The position numbers and the translations under genes were made by a program. DNA of 64,000 nucleotides from Actinokineospora diospyrosa (GTDB lineage Bacteria > Actinomycetota > Actinomycetes > Mycobacteriales > Pseudonocardiaceae), in the NCBI RefSeq assembly GCF_024171925.1, contig NZ_JAMTCO010000010.1, forward strand, positions 57,091 to 121,090, in the 5' to 3' direction. Positions within the stretch are counted from its first letter, which is position 1; each line of letters opens with the position of its first letter. The notes under the pieces are model-generated. The model was not told the DNA's origin and searched no databases. It saw nothing but the letters and a program-made list of their open reading frames with translations. Positions 1-10,606 of this stretch are shown piece after piece.

Positions 1-217
1 CCTACTCGCGTCTCCGGTCATCTACCCTGCCTCATCTCAGCCTCAGAGTCATCGTCGGCAGGCAGAACCTCGGTAAAAGGGTCCAGAAGTCGTCAGCTGC
101 CGCCCTTACGTCCGTCCGTTGTTAACCCTGGTGCAGAAGGTTTGGTCCGCTCGACCACGTCTGGGACGTAACGCGCGGCCCTCCCGGTTGCCCCCGGCGT
201 CCGGTTACCCTCGGGTA

Positions 218-1846
218 GTGACCGCCATCGAGCCAGCCGCGCGCCAGCTTGACCGCACCCACGACGTGGTCAACCAGACGCCCCCGTTGCATCGCCACAA
301 CCCCCTCGGGTGTGACCCGGCGCTGGTCAGCGCGGTGCGCGCGTACGGGTCGGCCGCGGTGCTCGACTCGCTGGCCGACGTCGCGGCGGAGGCCGGAGCT
401 GAGGATTCCCGCGAACACGGACGGTTGGCCAATGAGCACCCTCCGGTGCTGCGCACGCACGACCGCTACGGCAACCGGGTGGACGAGGTCGAGTTCCACC
501 CCTCGTGGCACTGGCTGATGTCACGCGCTGTCGCACACGGGCTGCACGCCGCGCCGTGGGCCGCGGACGCGGGCGAGCACGCGCACCTGCGCCGCGCGGC
601 GGCTTTCACGCTGTGGTCACAGGTGGAGGCGGGCCACGGTTGCCCGATCTCCATGACCTACGCGGCCATCCCCGCGCTGCGCCACGAACCGGAGATCGCC
701 GCGCGCTACGAGCCGGGTCTGCTGTCGTCGACCTACGACCCCGGGCTGCGGGCCCCGGAGATCAAGTCCGGGCTGCTCGCGGGGATGTCGATGACGGAGA
801 AACAAGGCGGCTCCGACGTCCGTGTGAACTCGACCACAGCAACCCCTTCGAGCGACGGTACTTACCGCTTGGTGGGCCACAAGTGGTTCACCTCGGCGCC
901 GATGAACGACCTGTTCTTGACCTTGGCGCAGGCGCCCGGCGGCCTCACTTGCTTTGTGCTGCCGCGGGTGCTCCCAGACGGCACCCGCAACGCACTGCGC
1001 CTGCAACGGTTGAAGGACAAGCTGGGCAACAAGTCCAATGCCTCCGCGGAGCTGGAGTACACCGGCGCCACGGGGTGGCGGGTCGGCGATGAGGGCCGCG
1101 GGGTGCGGACCATCATCGAGATGGTCACGATGACCCGGCTCGATTGCGTCCTCGGGTCCACTTCGAACATCCGCGCGGCGCTGACCGAGGCGGCCCACCA
1201 CGGCGCGCACCGGTCCGCGTTCGGCGCGCTGCTGCGCGACCAACCCGCGATGACGGCCGTGCTGGCCGACCTCGCCCTGGAGTCCGAAGCCGCGACGGTG
1301 CTGTCGATCTGGCTCGCGTCCCTTGTGGACAAACCGTCCCCGGTGGCGCGGCTGGCGCTGCCCGCCGCGAAGTTCTACGTGTGCAAGCGGGCGCCGTTCG
1401 TGGTCGCCGAGGCACTGGAATGCTTGGGCGGCAACGGATACGTCGAAGAATCGGGACTACCCCGGCTTTACCGCGAAGCGCCGCTGATGTCCATCTGGGA
1501 GGGCTCCGGGAACGTGACGGCGCTGGACGTGTTGCGTGCGGTCCAGCGCGAACCGGCGGCGGTGGACGCGTTGTGGGCCGAATTGGCGACGACCGCCGGG
1601 GCCGATCGCCGGTTGGACGAAGCGGTGGCCCGGTTGCGCGACGAGCTCGCCGAGGTCGATCAGCAGCGGGCCCGCCGGATCGCCGAGCTGATCGCGTTGT
1701 GCTTGCAGGCCAGCCTGCTGCTGCGCGTGTCGCCCTGGGTCGGAGAGGCTTTCATCGCGGCGCGGCTGGCCGACCGGTCCGGCGTGCTCGGCGTGCTGCC
1801 CCGCGACGTGCCCGCGCGCGAGCTGGTGGACCGGGTGACGCCCTAG
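218..1846 (+). CDS. aidB: AidB-like acyl-CoA dehydrogenase family protein
   Basis: The product (542 aa from the GTG at 218) aligns by eye along its whole length with the E. coli adaptive-response protein AidB (541 aa), an FAD-containing acyl-CoA dehydrogenase relative linked to protection from alkylation damage. Diagnostic blocks are GRLANEHPP, the FAD/substrate block MTEKQGGSDV, GHKWFTSAP, LKDKLGNKSNAS, ECLGGNGYVEES and SIWEGSGN. An upstream in-frame start at 119 would add 33 low-complexity residues absent from the family, so 218 is preferred. The stop codon lies in the outer bases of a 164-bp inverted-repeat element. The reaction in this organism is unknown; the family assignment is strong. 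Confidence 0.88.
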   Translation: MTAIEPAARQLDRTHDVVNQTPPLHRHNPLGCDPALVSAVRAYGSAAVLDSLADVAAEAGAEDSREHGRLANEHPPVLRTHDRYGNRVDEVEFHPSWHWLMSRAVAHGLHAAPWAADAGEHAHLRRAAAFTLWSQVEAGHGCPISMTYAAIPALRHEPEIAARYEPGLLSSTYDPGLRAPEIKSGLLAGMSMTEKQGGSDVRVNSTTATPSSDGTYRLVGHKWFTSAPMNDLFLTLAQAPGGLTCFVLPRVLPDGTRNALRLQRLKDKLGNKSNASAELEYTGATGWRVGDEGRGVRTIIEMVTMTRLDCVLGSTSNIRAALTEAAHHGAHRSAFGALLRDQPAMTAVLADLALESEAATVLSIWLASLVDKPSPVARLALPAAKFYVCKRAPFVVAEALECLGGNGYVEESGLPRLYREAPLMSIWEGSGNVTALDVLRAVQREPAAVDALWAELATTAGADRRLDEAVARLRDELAEVDQQRARRIAELIALCLQASLLLRVSPWVGEAFIAARLADRSGVLGVLPRDVPARELVDRVTP

Positions 1847-2008
1847 GCGCTGCCCTGCAGGTCTGGTGCGTGGGATCGGTGATCCGCGTGGTCGCTGGGC
1901 GCGCGGACGGGAAGCCGCACGTACCGGGTTGTACTTGGGCTTTCCGCCCGTGCGGCCAGGGGCCGCGCGGGCGCCGATAGCGCGTGCCTGACTTGCCGGA
2001 CAGCGCCT
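1845..2008. mobile_element. 164-bp terminal-inverted-repeat element, copy 1
   Basis: This non-coding element is nearly identical to positions 54880-55043 (about 8 differences over the 147-bp core 1861-2007). Its outer ~21 bp form imperfect terminal inverted repeats (GGCGCTGCCCTGCAG at the left against CTGTCC...GGCGCTG read inward from the right, about 17 of 21 matching). It encodes no transposase, so it resembles a MITE or a large REP-type hairpin. The left end overlaps the aidB stop codon. Confidence 0.75.
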
Positions 2009-2079
2009 TGCCGCTGGGCACGTGCTGCCCGCGCGGTGGTGGCCGCCGACCAGCTGAGCCGGTCGGCGGCGCGGCGGGA

Positions 2080-2334
2080 TCAGCCGGTCAGGTGGTGCTG
2101 GGCCGCTTCTTGGATGGCTTGGCGAGCTTGCTGCAGTGCCTGGTTGAGCGCGTCGGCGTGCGACTCGGCCTGGTGCAGCAGGTTGCTGATGTTGCCCGCG
2201 GTGGAGGTGCTGCCCAGGATCGACGACACCTCGGCACCGATGTTGCTCAACTCGCTGAGGAACTGCTGGGTGGCGTTGACCGGGACGCGGTCGGCGACGC
2301 CGTTCAACCGCTGCGCTTCTTCTTGGATGCTCAT
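2080..2334 (-). CDS. small helical hypothetical protein
   Basis: This 84-residue ORF starts with ATG at 2334 and is predicted largely alpha-helical, with many Gln, Ala and Ser (SNLLHQAESHADALNQALQQ). The size and heptad-like pattern recall WXG100/ESX-type helical hairpins, but there is no WXG motif. No signal peptide or membrane segment is visible. It sits convergent to aidB, beyond the repeat element, and upstream of the TPR gene's 3' end on the same strand. Function unknown. Confidence 0.6.
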   Translation of the reverse strand: MSIQEEAQRLNGVADRVPVNATQQFLSELSNIGAEVSSILGSTSTAGNISNLLHQAESHADALNQALQQARQAIQEAAQHHLTG

Positions 2335-2431
2335 CCTCCGGATTCTCCCGTCGGCCGGTATCGGGACAGGGACCGGGACATCTTCGCCGACACCGGGTGA
2401 GCACCGCCGGTGATGGCCGGAAACCGCTCGC

Positions 2432-4261
<1,830 letters not shown>

Positions 4262-4266
4262 GGCAG

Positions 4267-4779
4267 ATGGTCGGGCGCGGCACCGAACGAGGCCGAGGGC
4301 GACGTGACCCCGTCGCCCGCAGGCCCGCACGCGTGCGGCGCACGCGCCCGACCACCGCGCAACCGGCCGGGGAGCAGCAGTCCCCGGCCCGGCGCAAGCG
4401 CAAGGGCATCCTCGGCCTGTCCACCACCCGGCGGGCCGCGGTCGTGGCGACCGTCGTCTGCGCGCTGGCCCTGAGCGTCGCGGTGCCGCTGCGCAACTAC
4501 CTGTCGCAGCGCTCGGAGATCGAGGTCACCGAGCAGCGGCAGCGGGAACTGCGCGCCGAGGTGGACGAGCTCACCCGGCGCAAGGAGCGGCTGTCGGACC
4601 CGGAGCAGATCCGCGCCCAGGCCCGCGAGAGACTGCGCTACGTGATGCCAGGAGAAACCCCCTACATGGTCGAGCTCCCCAGCGACCCGGCGACCGCGCA
4701 GTCCTCGGGTGCGCACGGGAAACCGGCGCCGCAGCAGGCTTGGTACGAGAACCTGTGGGACTCGGTGACGGGCCGGTGA
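4267..4779 (+). CDS. ftsB: FtsB/DivIC-family septum formation protein
   Basis: This 170-aa bitopic membrane protein has a basic cytoplasmic N-terminus (residues 1-56, rich in Arg and Pro), one transmembrane helix (about 57-74) and an extracytoplasmic coiled coil (about 83-112), then the conserved DPEQIRAQARERLRYVMPGE block typical of actinobacterial FtsB/DivIC. It starts 5 bp after the eno stop, so it is probably co-transcribed. In related organisms this protein is part of the FtsQLB divisome subcomplex. The basic N-terminal extension is common in actinobacteria. Confidence 0.88.
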   Translation: MVGRGTERGRGRRDPVARRPARVRRTRPTTAQPAGEQQSPARRKRKGILGLSTTRRAAVVATVVCALALSVAVPLRNYLSQRSEIEVTEQRQRELRAEVDELTRRKERLSDPEQIRAQARERLRYVMPGETPYMVELPSDPATAQSSGAHGKPAPQQAWYENLWDSVTGR

Positions 4780-5273
4780 CCGTCGACCCCGCCGACCTGA
4801 CGACCATCGCCGAACAGCTGGGCCGCCAGCCGCGCGCGATCAGGGCCGTCGCCGCGCGCTGCCCGTCCGGGCACCCGGCCGTCATCCAGACCAACCCGCG
4901 CTTGGAGGACGGCACGCCGTTCCCGACGCTGTACTACTTGACCTGTTCCCGGCTCGCCGCCGCGATCTCCACGCTGGAGACGACGGGGGTCATGCGCGAG
5001 ATGACCGAGCGGTTGGCGACCGACGAGGCCCTCGCCGCCGCGTACACGGCCGCGCACCAGTCCTATTTGGACGAGCGGGACGCGCTGGACTCGTTGGGGA
5101 CGCAGGTGACCGCCGGTGGGATGCCGGGGCGGGTGAAGTGCCTGCACGCACTGGTCGCCCACTCCCTGGCGAAGGGACCGGGCGTGAACCCCTTCGGTGA
5201 CGAGGCGTTGGTGCTGCTGGCCCCGAACTGGCCGACCGGCGACTGCGCTGGTCAGCCCGCCACGCGGGAGTAA
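4776..5273 (+). CDS. DUF501 family protein
   Basis: The 165-residue cytosolic protein is recognisable as DUF501 by GHPAVIQTNPRLEDGTPFPTLYYLTC near the N-terminus and VKCLHALVAHSLAKG followed by NPFGDEAL and NWPTGDC. The start is taken as the GTG at 4776, which overlaps the ftsB stop (GTGA), implying translational coupling. The family has no assigned biochemical function; conserved Cys/His residues suggest a possible metal site (inference). In mycobacteria the ppx phosphatase follows this gene; here a lytic transglycosylase on the opposite strand comes next. Confidence 0.85.
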   Translation: MTVDPADLTTIAEQLGRQPRAIRAVAARCPSGHPAVIQTNPRLEDGTPFPTLYYLTCSRLAAAISTLETTGVMREMTERLATDEALAAAYTAAHQSYLDERDALDSLGTQVTAGGMPGRVKCLHALVAHSLAKGPGVNPFGDEALVLLAPNWPTGDCAGQPATRE

Positions 5274-6067
5274 GCGGCGGCTCCGCTGTAGACGGACTGG
5301 GCGTAGCGGGTGGACTCGTTGTAGGTGAGGACCGCCTTCCACCAGCCCGCACCGGTGGCGAGGTCGCCGCCGGAGGCGCAGAGGTAGTTGGCGGCGGTGA
5401 GCGCCGAGTCGTCCACGTTCTGCGGGTTGGGCGGCGCGCCGTCCCCGGTGGCGCGCAGCGACCAGCGGGACCAGGTGGTGGGCAGGAACTGCATCGAGCC
5501 CACGGCGCGGTCCCACTGGGGGTCACCGTCCAAAGTGCCGCCATCGGTGTCCGGGATGGCTTGGACGCCGGGGGATCCGTCCAGCGGCACCCCGATGATC
5601 GGCTTGGTGAGCGTGCCGTCGTCGTTGATCTGGGCGCCGCCGTAGCGGCCGTGGTGCGACTCGACGCGGCCGACGCCCGCGAGGGTGGCCCAGGTGATGT
5701 TGCAGCGGGGAACGCGCTGCCTGGTGGCGATCTCGGCCTTGGCGTAGGCGAGCAGGGTCCGCCGCGGGATGTCGGTGGCGCCGGCCAACCGGTCGACCCA
5801 GGCGTCGAGCTCCTGCTCGGGCACCGGGTTCGCCCGGGGCGGCTCCTCGCCGCGGCGCACCGGCAACTCGGTCACCGCGAACCGCTTGGGTTGCGGCGGC
5901 GGGTCACCGTCGTCGAGCAGCAGCACGGTCCCGGCCGCGAGGGCGACCAGGAAGGCGACCAGGGCGAACCGGGCGAGCACTCGGACACCACGTCCACGCC
6001 GGGGCCCGGGAGTCGGTTCCAACGGGATGGACAGCGTGGTCGGCTGGGGTGTCGGAGTGGCGGCCAC
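5252..6067 (-). CDS. membrane-anchored lytic transglycosylase (SLT_2/MltB-like)
   Basis: The 271-aa protein has a short cytoplasmic N-terminus, one transmembrane helix (about 30-51), a Pro-rich linker, and a murein transglycosylase domain. The likely catalytic Glu is E136 in AGVGRVESHHG, followed by GGAQINDDG, AVGSMQFLPTTW and AANYLCASGGDL, all typical of the LpqU/MltB-like actinobacterial family that cleaves the MurNAc-GlcNAc bond of peptidoglycan. It is convergent with the DUF501 gene, overlapping it by about 22 bp at the 3' ends. Confidence 0.87.
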   Translation of the reverse strand: MAATPTPQPTTLSIPLEPTPGPRRGRGVRVLARFALVAFLVALAAGTVLLLDDGDPPPQPKRFAVTELPVRRGEEPPRANPVPEQELDAWVDRLAGATDIPRRTLLAYAKAEIATRQRVPRCNITWATLAGVGRVESHHGRYGGAQINDDGTLTKPIIGVPLDGSPGVQAIPDTDGGTLDGDPQWDRAVGSMQFLPTTWSRWSLRATGDGAPPNPQNVDDSALTAANYLCASGGDLATGAGWWKAVLTYNESTRYAQSVYSGAAAYSRVAG

Positions 6068-6273
6068 GAAAACCAGGCTACGTGCTCGCGAGCGGTGCTC
6101 GGCCGCTGCCTCACTCCGGCGGCCGGTGAGCGGGGCCGTGACCAGCGACGACGCCTGCGGAATTGACCAGGCTCACGCGGAGATCAGCTACCACTCGGCC
6201 AGTAAGCCAGCGCGGCGCGGCCTCGCTCCCCCGGCTGGGGAGCGAGGCCGTGACCAGCGGCGGAATCGACCGG

Positions 6274-7107
6274 CTACGGCTTGACCGCCTGCAGGGCGTA
6301 GATCAGCGGGATCCGGGGCGCGTGCTCCGGCAGCGAGAACCACCCGCCTGCACTGGTCATCGTCGACCAGCGGGGCCAGGGCAGCTGTTCGGTCTCGCGC
6401 AGCCGGGAGATCCGCAGACCCGCCCCGACCAGCGCGGTGACGACGTCCCCGATGCTGTGCTGCCACTCGAAGGAGACCTTCGCGTCGGGCAGTTCCGGGC
6501 CGTCGGTGTACGTCCGGGTGCCGTCGCGTTCGATGGGACCCCGGCCGCTGAGGTAGTCGTGGCGTAGCAGCAGGTCTTCGCTGCCGTCCGGGGGTGGGAC
6601 CGGGCTCAGCGCGTTGAGCAGCGGGTGGAATTCGACGATGTACAGCTGGCCGCCCGGGCGGAGGAGGCCTGCTACTTGTTCGGCCCAGACAGCCAGGTCG
6701 GGGACGTAGCAGAGGGCGCCCTTGCCGGTGTAGACGATGTCGAAGCGGGACTCGCCGAGGGCGGCGACAGCGGCGTGCACGTCGGCTTTGACGTACTCGA
6801 CCGCCACCCCCTTGGCCTCGGCGAGTTCCTCCGCGGCGCGCACCGACGCCGCGGAGATGTCCAGGCCGACCACGCGCGCGCCCAGCGGCGGGAACGCGAT
6901 GGTCTCGGCGCCGATGTGGCACTGCAGGTGGACGAGGTCCTTGCCCGCTAAGTCACCCAGGTCGTCCCACTCGAAGTCGGCGAACCACACCCTCGGGTCG
7001 CGCCCCGCCACGTCGTAGAACTGCGAAGCGACGTGGATCGGGGTGCGGGCGTCCCAGTTGGCTTCGTTGGCCCGGATCCTGGCGGTGGTCTCGCTGTCGA
7101 ATCCCAT
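6274..7107 (-). CDS. SAM-dependent class I methyltransferase
   Basis: The 277-aa protein from ATG 7107 contains a Rossmann-fold methyltransferase core: motif I region DLVHLQCHIGAETI, GLDISAASVRAAEELA (acidic residue binding the SAM ribose), FDIVYTGKGALCYV and LLRPGGQLYIVEFHP. A second ATG nine bases upstream (7116) is also possible. The substrate cannot be told. The gene is downstream of the tricorn-type protease on the same strand, separated by a 16-bp tandem repeat; the two may share a transcript. Confidence 0.85.
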   Translation of the reverse strand: MGFDSETTARIRANEANWDARTPIHVASQFYDVAGRDPRVWFADFEWDDLGDLAGKDLVHLQCHIGAETIAFPPLGARVVGLDISAASVRAAEELAEAKGVAVEYVKADVHAAVAALGESRFDIVYTGKGALCYVPDLAVWAEQVAGLLRPGGQLYIVEFHPLLNALSPVPPPDGSEDLLLRHDYLSGRGPIERDGTRTYTDGPELPDAKVSFEWQHSIGDVVTALVGAGLRISRLRETEQLPWPRWSTMTSAGGWFSLPEHAPRIPLIYALQAVKP

Positions 7108-7117
7108 GATCCCCATC

Positions 7118-7181
7118 CTGCCCAGTGGACCTCCTGCCCAGTGGACCTCCTGCCTAGTGCAGCCCCTGTCTAGTGGAGCGG
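7118..7181. repeat. four tandem 16-bp repeats
   Basis: Units beginning CTGCCCAGTGGACCTC occur at 7118, 7134, 7150 and 7166 with increasing divergence (CTGCCTAGTGCAGCCC, CTGTCTAGTGGAGCGG). The array spans the gap between the methyltransferase start and the protease gene and contains the protease stop codon at 7170-7172. Confidence 0.8.
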
Positions 7182-10100
7182 TGGGATGGCGGGCGGCTTG
7201 GCCGACGGGCTGGCGGCCAGCCGGTCCAGCGCGATCTCGATGGCGGTGTCCAACTGCGGGTCGCGGCCCGCCACGTGGTCCTGCGGGCGCATGACGACCT
7301 CGACGTCGGGGTCGACGCCGTGGTTCTCCATGCCCCAGCCGGTGCCCTCCATCCAGGTCGCGTACCGCGGCTGGGTGACCAACGTGCCGTCGACCAGCCG
7401 GTAGCGCATGTCGATGCCGACCACGCCGCCCCAGGTGCGGGTGCCGACGACCGGGCCGATCTTGAGCGCCTTGATCGCGGCGTTGACGATGTCGCCGTCG
7501 GAGCCGGAGAACTCGTCGGCGACGGCGACCACCGGGCCGCGCGGGGCGTCGAGCGGGTAGGTCTCCTCGTAGTAGCCGTCGCGGGCGCGGCCCCAGCCGA
7601 CGATGCGGCGGCTGAGCTTCTCCACGATCAGCTGCGACAGGTGCCCGCCGCGGTTCTCCCGCAGGTCGACGACGACGCCGTCGCGGCGCATCTCCAGCCG
7701 CAGGTCCCGGTGGAACTGGGCCCAGCCGTTGGCGACCATGTCCGGCACGTGCAGGTAGCCGATCCTGCCGTCGGTAGCGGCATGCACGTGCGCGCGCCGG
7801 TCGTTGACCCACGCCTGGTAGCGCAAAGGCATGTCGTCGAGCAGCGGTACGACCACCACGCGCCGGGTTGCCCCACCGCCCTTGGGTTCGATCGTTAGCT
7901 CTACCGGCGTGCCCGCGGTGCCGACCAGAAGCGTGGCCGGTCCGCGTAGGGGGTCGACCGTGATGCCGTCGACCGCGATGATCGCGTCGCCCTCGCGGAC
8001 ACCGACCCCGGGGGCGCGCAGCGGGGAGCGGGCCTTCGGGTCGGAGGTCTCCCCCGGCACGATCGCGCTGATCCGCCACGCCCCGTCGGCGTCGCGCCCG
8101 ACGTCGGCGCCGAGCAGGCCCTGCCTGCGCCGGTGGTCGCCGCCGCCGCGGGTGGGCAGGACGTAGGCGTGCGAGGTGCCGAGCTCGCCGTGCACCTCCC
8201 AGAGCAGGTCGACCAGTTCGTCGTGCGAGCCGATCGCGTCGACCAGCGGGCGGTAGGTGTCGAGCACCCCGGCCCAGTCGACGCCGTTCATGTCCGCGCG
8301 CCAGAAGTGGTCGCGCATGAGGCGACCGGTCTCGTCGAAGGACTGCCGCCACTCGGCCGCCGGGTCCACCCGCACCCGGACCCGGCTGAGGTCGACGGTG
8401 ATGTTGTCCTCGGAGTGGTCGTCGTTGTCGGCCTTGCGGTCGGCGGGCAGCACCCGCAGCGACCGGCCGTCGCGCACCACGATCCGGCTGCCGTCCCCGC
8501 TCGGCCACACCTCGTCGAGGCCGTCGACCAGGGTGTCGACCTTGAGCTTGGCCAGGTCGTAGCGCTCGAGCACCGAGCGCGGCGCGGCCGAGCCGGAGTC
8601 GTCGAGGTCGTCGCCGAGCGAGCCGGTGAGCGGGTCGCGCAGCCAGGCGACGCCGCTCTTGACCGCGATCAACCGCGAGTAGCGGGCAGCGGGCACCGGG
8701 AAGGACACCACGCGGTCGGCGATGCCCTCGAGGTCGACCGAGGTGCGCGGGGTCTTGTCGTCGTCGTCGTCCTTGGCATCGGCGCTCGAGTCGCCGGAGA
8801 ACGCCCTGCCCTCGCGGACCGGGGCGAACGGCGACGGGGTCAGCGCGGCCAGCGGCGCCAGGTAGGGCCTGCTGCCGTTGGCGAAGGACACGTCGAACAC
8901 GTGCACGTCGTAGATCGGGTCGAAGCTGCGCGAGGACAGGAAGGCCAGGTGCTTGCCGTCGAGGGTGAACGCCGGGTCGGAGTCGACGAACCGCAGCGGG
9001 GTCACCTCGACCACGGTGAGGCTGGTCGTGTTGACCATCTTGATGTGCCGCAACGGGTCCGGGCCGGGGTGCGACCAGGCCAGCCACGCCGAGTCCGGGG
9101 AGAAGGTGACCCCGGTCGGGTCGGACTCGGTCGCCTTGGCGATCTCGCGGACCTCGCCGTCGTCGGCGTCGACCAGCAGCAGCCGCCCGTCGTGGGTGAC
9201 CACCGCGACCCGCCTGCCGTCGGGGGACGCGGCCAACTCCAGCACCCGGCCCAGCTCGCCGGTCGCGACGCGGCGCGGGCTGACGCCGGGTTCGCGGCCG
9301 TCGACCGGCCCGAACTCCAGCGCGTCCTCGCCGTCGGCGTCGGTGACCCAGACGGCTTGACCGGTCGAGCCGAGCACCTGGGGCAGCCGGGCGCGGGTAC
9401 CGGGTTCGACCGACAGCGCGCGCACGGGACCGTCCCGGTGGGTCACCCAGTGCACGGTTCCGCGTACCTCGACCGCGCTGGCCCTACCGGTGCGATCTGG
9501 CCCTACCCAGCCAATGTTGCGGCCAACGTGCACCGGGTAGACCTGCCTTGAGCCGCGCGGGCCACCCAGCTTCACCTCGACCTGTCTCGGCTCGGCCTCG
9601 AGGTCGTCGAGCACCCAGATCTCACCCGCCCGGTGGTAAACCACCCGGGTGCCGTCGGTGGTGGCGTTGCGGGCGTAGAAGCCGCTGTGGTCGCTGTGCT
9701 TGCGGACGTCGGTGCCATCGGGCGCGCACGAGTAGAGGTTGCCGACGCCCTCGTGGTCGGACAGGAAAGCGACGCGGTCGCCGACCCACAGTGGGCAGAC
9801 GATGTGTCCGTCCACATCGGACAGAATGCGGCGGAAGTCGCCGTTGCCAGCCGGGTCGGCCCAGACCTTGCCCATCGTGCCGCCGCGGTAGCGCTTCCAC
9901 CACGCGGGCTCGCGGGAGATGGTGGTGCCGAGCAGGACGCCGCCCTCGGCCGCCAGGTCCAGCGAGGCGAGCGGCCCGTAAGGCAGCCGCTCGGCGGGCG
10001 AGCCGTCGAGCGGGATGGCGTAGGCCCAGGTCGCGCGGATCGACGCGCGCCCGGTGGAGGACTTCGCGGTGACGTGCCCGTCGCGGGTCCAGCCGGTGAC

Positions 10101-10370
10101 GGCCGTGTTGACGTCCCCCCAGAAGGTCAGCCGCTCGCTCGGCCCACCGGCCACCGGCGCGACGTGCACCTCCGGCTCCACGTCGCGGGTGCTGCTCCAG
10201 GCGATCCCGGTCCCGTCCGGGGAGAACCGCGGGTTGCTCACCGGTACCTGGTCAGCCGACAGGCGCCACGCCCGTCCGCCGTCTACCGGCGCCAACCACA
10301 CGTCGTCCTCGGCGACGAAGGTGATCAGGTCCGCGTGCAGGTGGGGGAATCTCAGGTAGGCGTCGGTCAC
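7170..10370 (-). CDS. tricorn protease homologue (S41 family)
   Basis: At 1066 aa this matches the size and layout of tricorn protease: N-terminal beta-propeller repeats with WD-like TolB patterns (SNPRFSPDGTGIAWSS, LAASPDGRRVAV, GVTFSPDSAWLAWS), a PDZ-like segment (VREGDAIIAVDG) and a C-terminal S41 hydrolase core. The likely nucleophile is Ser957 in GSDGDIV, with a catalytic His in GTSHAYV and Glu1015 in MENHGV. In Thermoplasma, tricorn degrades peptides released by the proteasome; a similar cytosolic role is plausible since actinobacteria also have proteasomes. No signal peptide is seen. An Asp-rich loop (AKDDDDD) lies mid-protein. Confidence 0.9.
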   Translation of the reverse strand: MTDAYLRFPHLHADLITFVAEDDVWLAPVDGGRAWRLSADQVPVSNPRFSPDGTGIAWSSTRDVEPEVHVAPVAGGPSERLTFWGDVNTAVTGWTRDGHVTAKSSTGRASIRATWAYAIPLDGSPAERLPYGPLASLDLAAEGGVLLGTTISREPAWWKRYRGGTMGKVWADPAGNGDFRRILSDVDGHIVCPLWVGDRVAFLSDHEGVGNLYSCAPDGTDVRKHSDHSGFYARNATTDGTRVVYHRAGEIWVLDDLEAEPRQVEVKLGGPRGSRQVYPVHVGRNIGWVGPDRTGRASAVEVRGTVHWVTHRDGPVRALSVEPGTRARLPQVLGSTGQAVWVTDADGEDALEFGPVDGREPGVSPRRVATGELGRVLELAASPDGRRVAVVTHDGRLLLVDADDGEVREIAKATESDPTGVTFSPDSAWLAWSHPGPDPLRHIKMVNTTSLTVVEVTPLRFVDSDPAFTLDGKHLAFLSSRSFDPIYDVHVFDVSFANGSRPYLAPLAALTPSPFAPVREGRAFSGDSSADAKDDDDDKTPRTSVDLEGIADRVVSFPVPAARYSRLIAVKSGVAWLRDPLTGSLGDDLDDSGSAAPRSVLERYDLAKLKVDTLVDGLDEVWPSGDGSRIVVRDGRSLRVLPADRKADNDDHSEDNITVDLSRVRVRVDPAAEWRQSFDETGRLMRDHFWRADMNGVDWAGVLDTYRPLVDAIGSHDELVDLLWEVHGELGTSHAYVLPTRGGGDHRRRQGLLGADVGRDADGAWRISAIVPGETSDPKARSPLRAPGVGVREGDAIIAVDGITVDPLRGPATLLVGTAGTPVELTIEPKGGGATRRVVVVPLLDDMPLRYQAWVNDRRAHVHAATDGRIGYLHVPDMVANGWAQFHRDLRLEMRRDGVVVDLRENRGGHLSQLIVEKLSRRIVGWGRARDGYYEETYPLDAPRGPVVAVADEFSGSDGDIVNAAIKALKIGPVVGTRTWGGVVGIDMRYRLVDGTLVTQPRYATWMEGTGWGMENHGVDPDVEVVMRPQDHVAGRDPQLDTAIEIALDRLAASPSAKPPAIPPLH

Positions 10371-10606
10371 CCTGCCAAGTTAGCCACACTCGCGATCCGG
10401 CGGTGCCACTTTCACCGCGTAGCCGCGCACCGTCCACCGACTGCCGTAGCGCCGCGCCGCCGAGCAGCGGCACCCGTCCCGGTCAGCCACTTCCCAACCA
10501 CAGCGCCGCTTTTCCCGAACACGGGCCGGAATCGGCCATGGCCTATGTGGATGACCGCGCGCGGCCCCGGTGATCGGCACCGGACGAACAAGCGGGCCGG
10601 AACCGC

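Noticed and set aside
1860..2010. Conserved short ORFs (GKPHVPGCTWAF frames) in both copies of the 164-bp element
   Set aside because: They are repeated because the DNA element is repeated; no ribosome site or independent support for translation.
6274..9087. A 937-codon minus-strand frame seeming to fuse a long protein to the methyltransferase
   Set aside because: The upstream two thirds is an out-of-frame shadow of the tricorn-type protease; only the last ~277 codons encode the methyltransferase.
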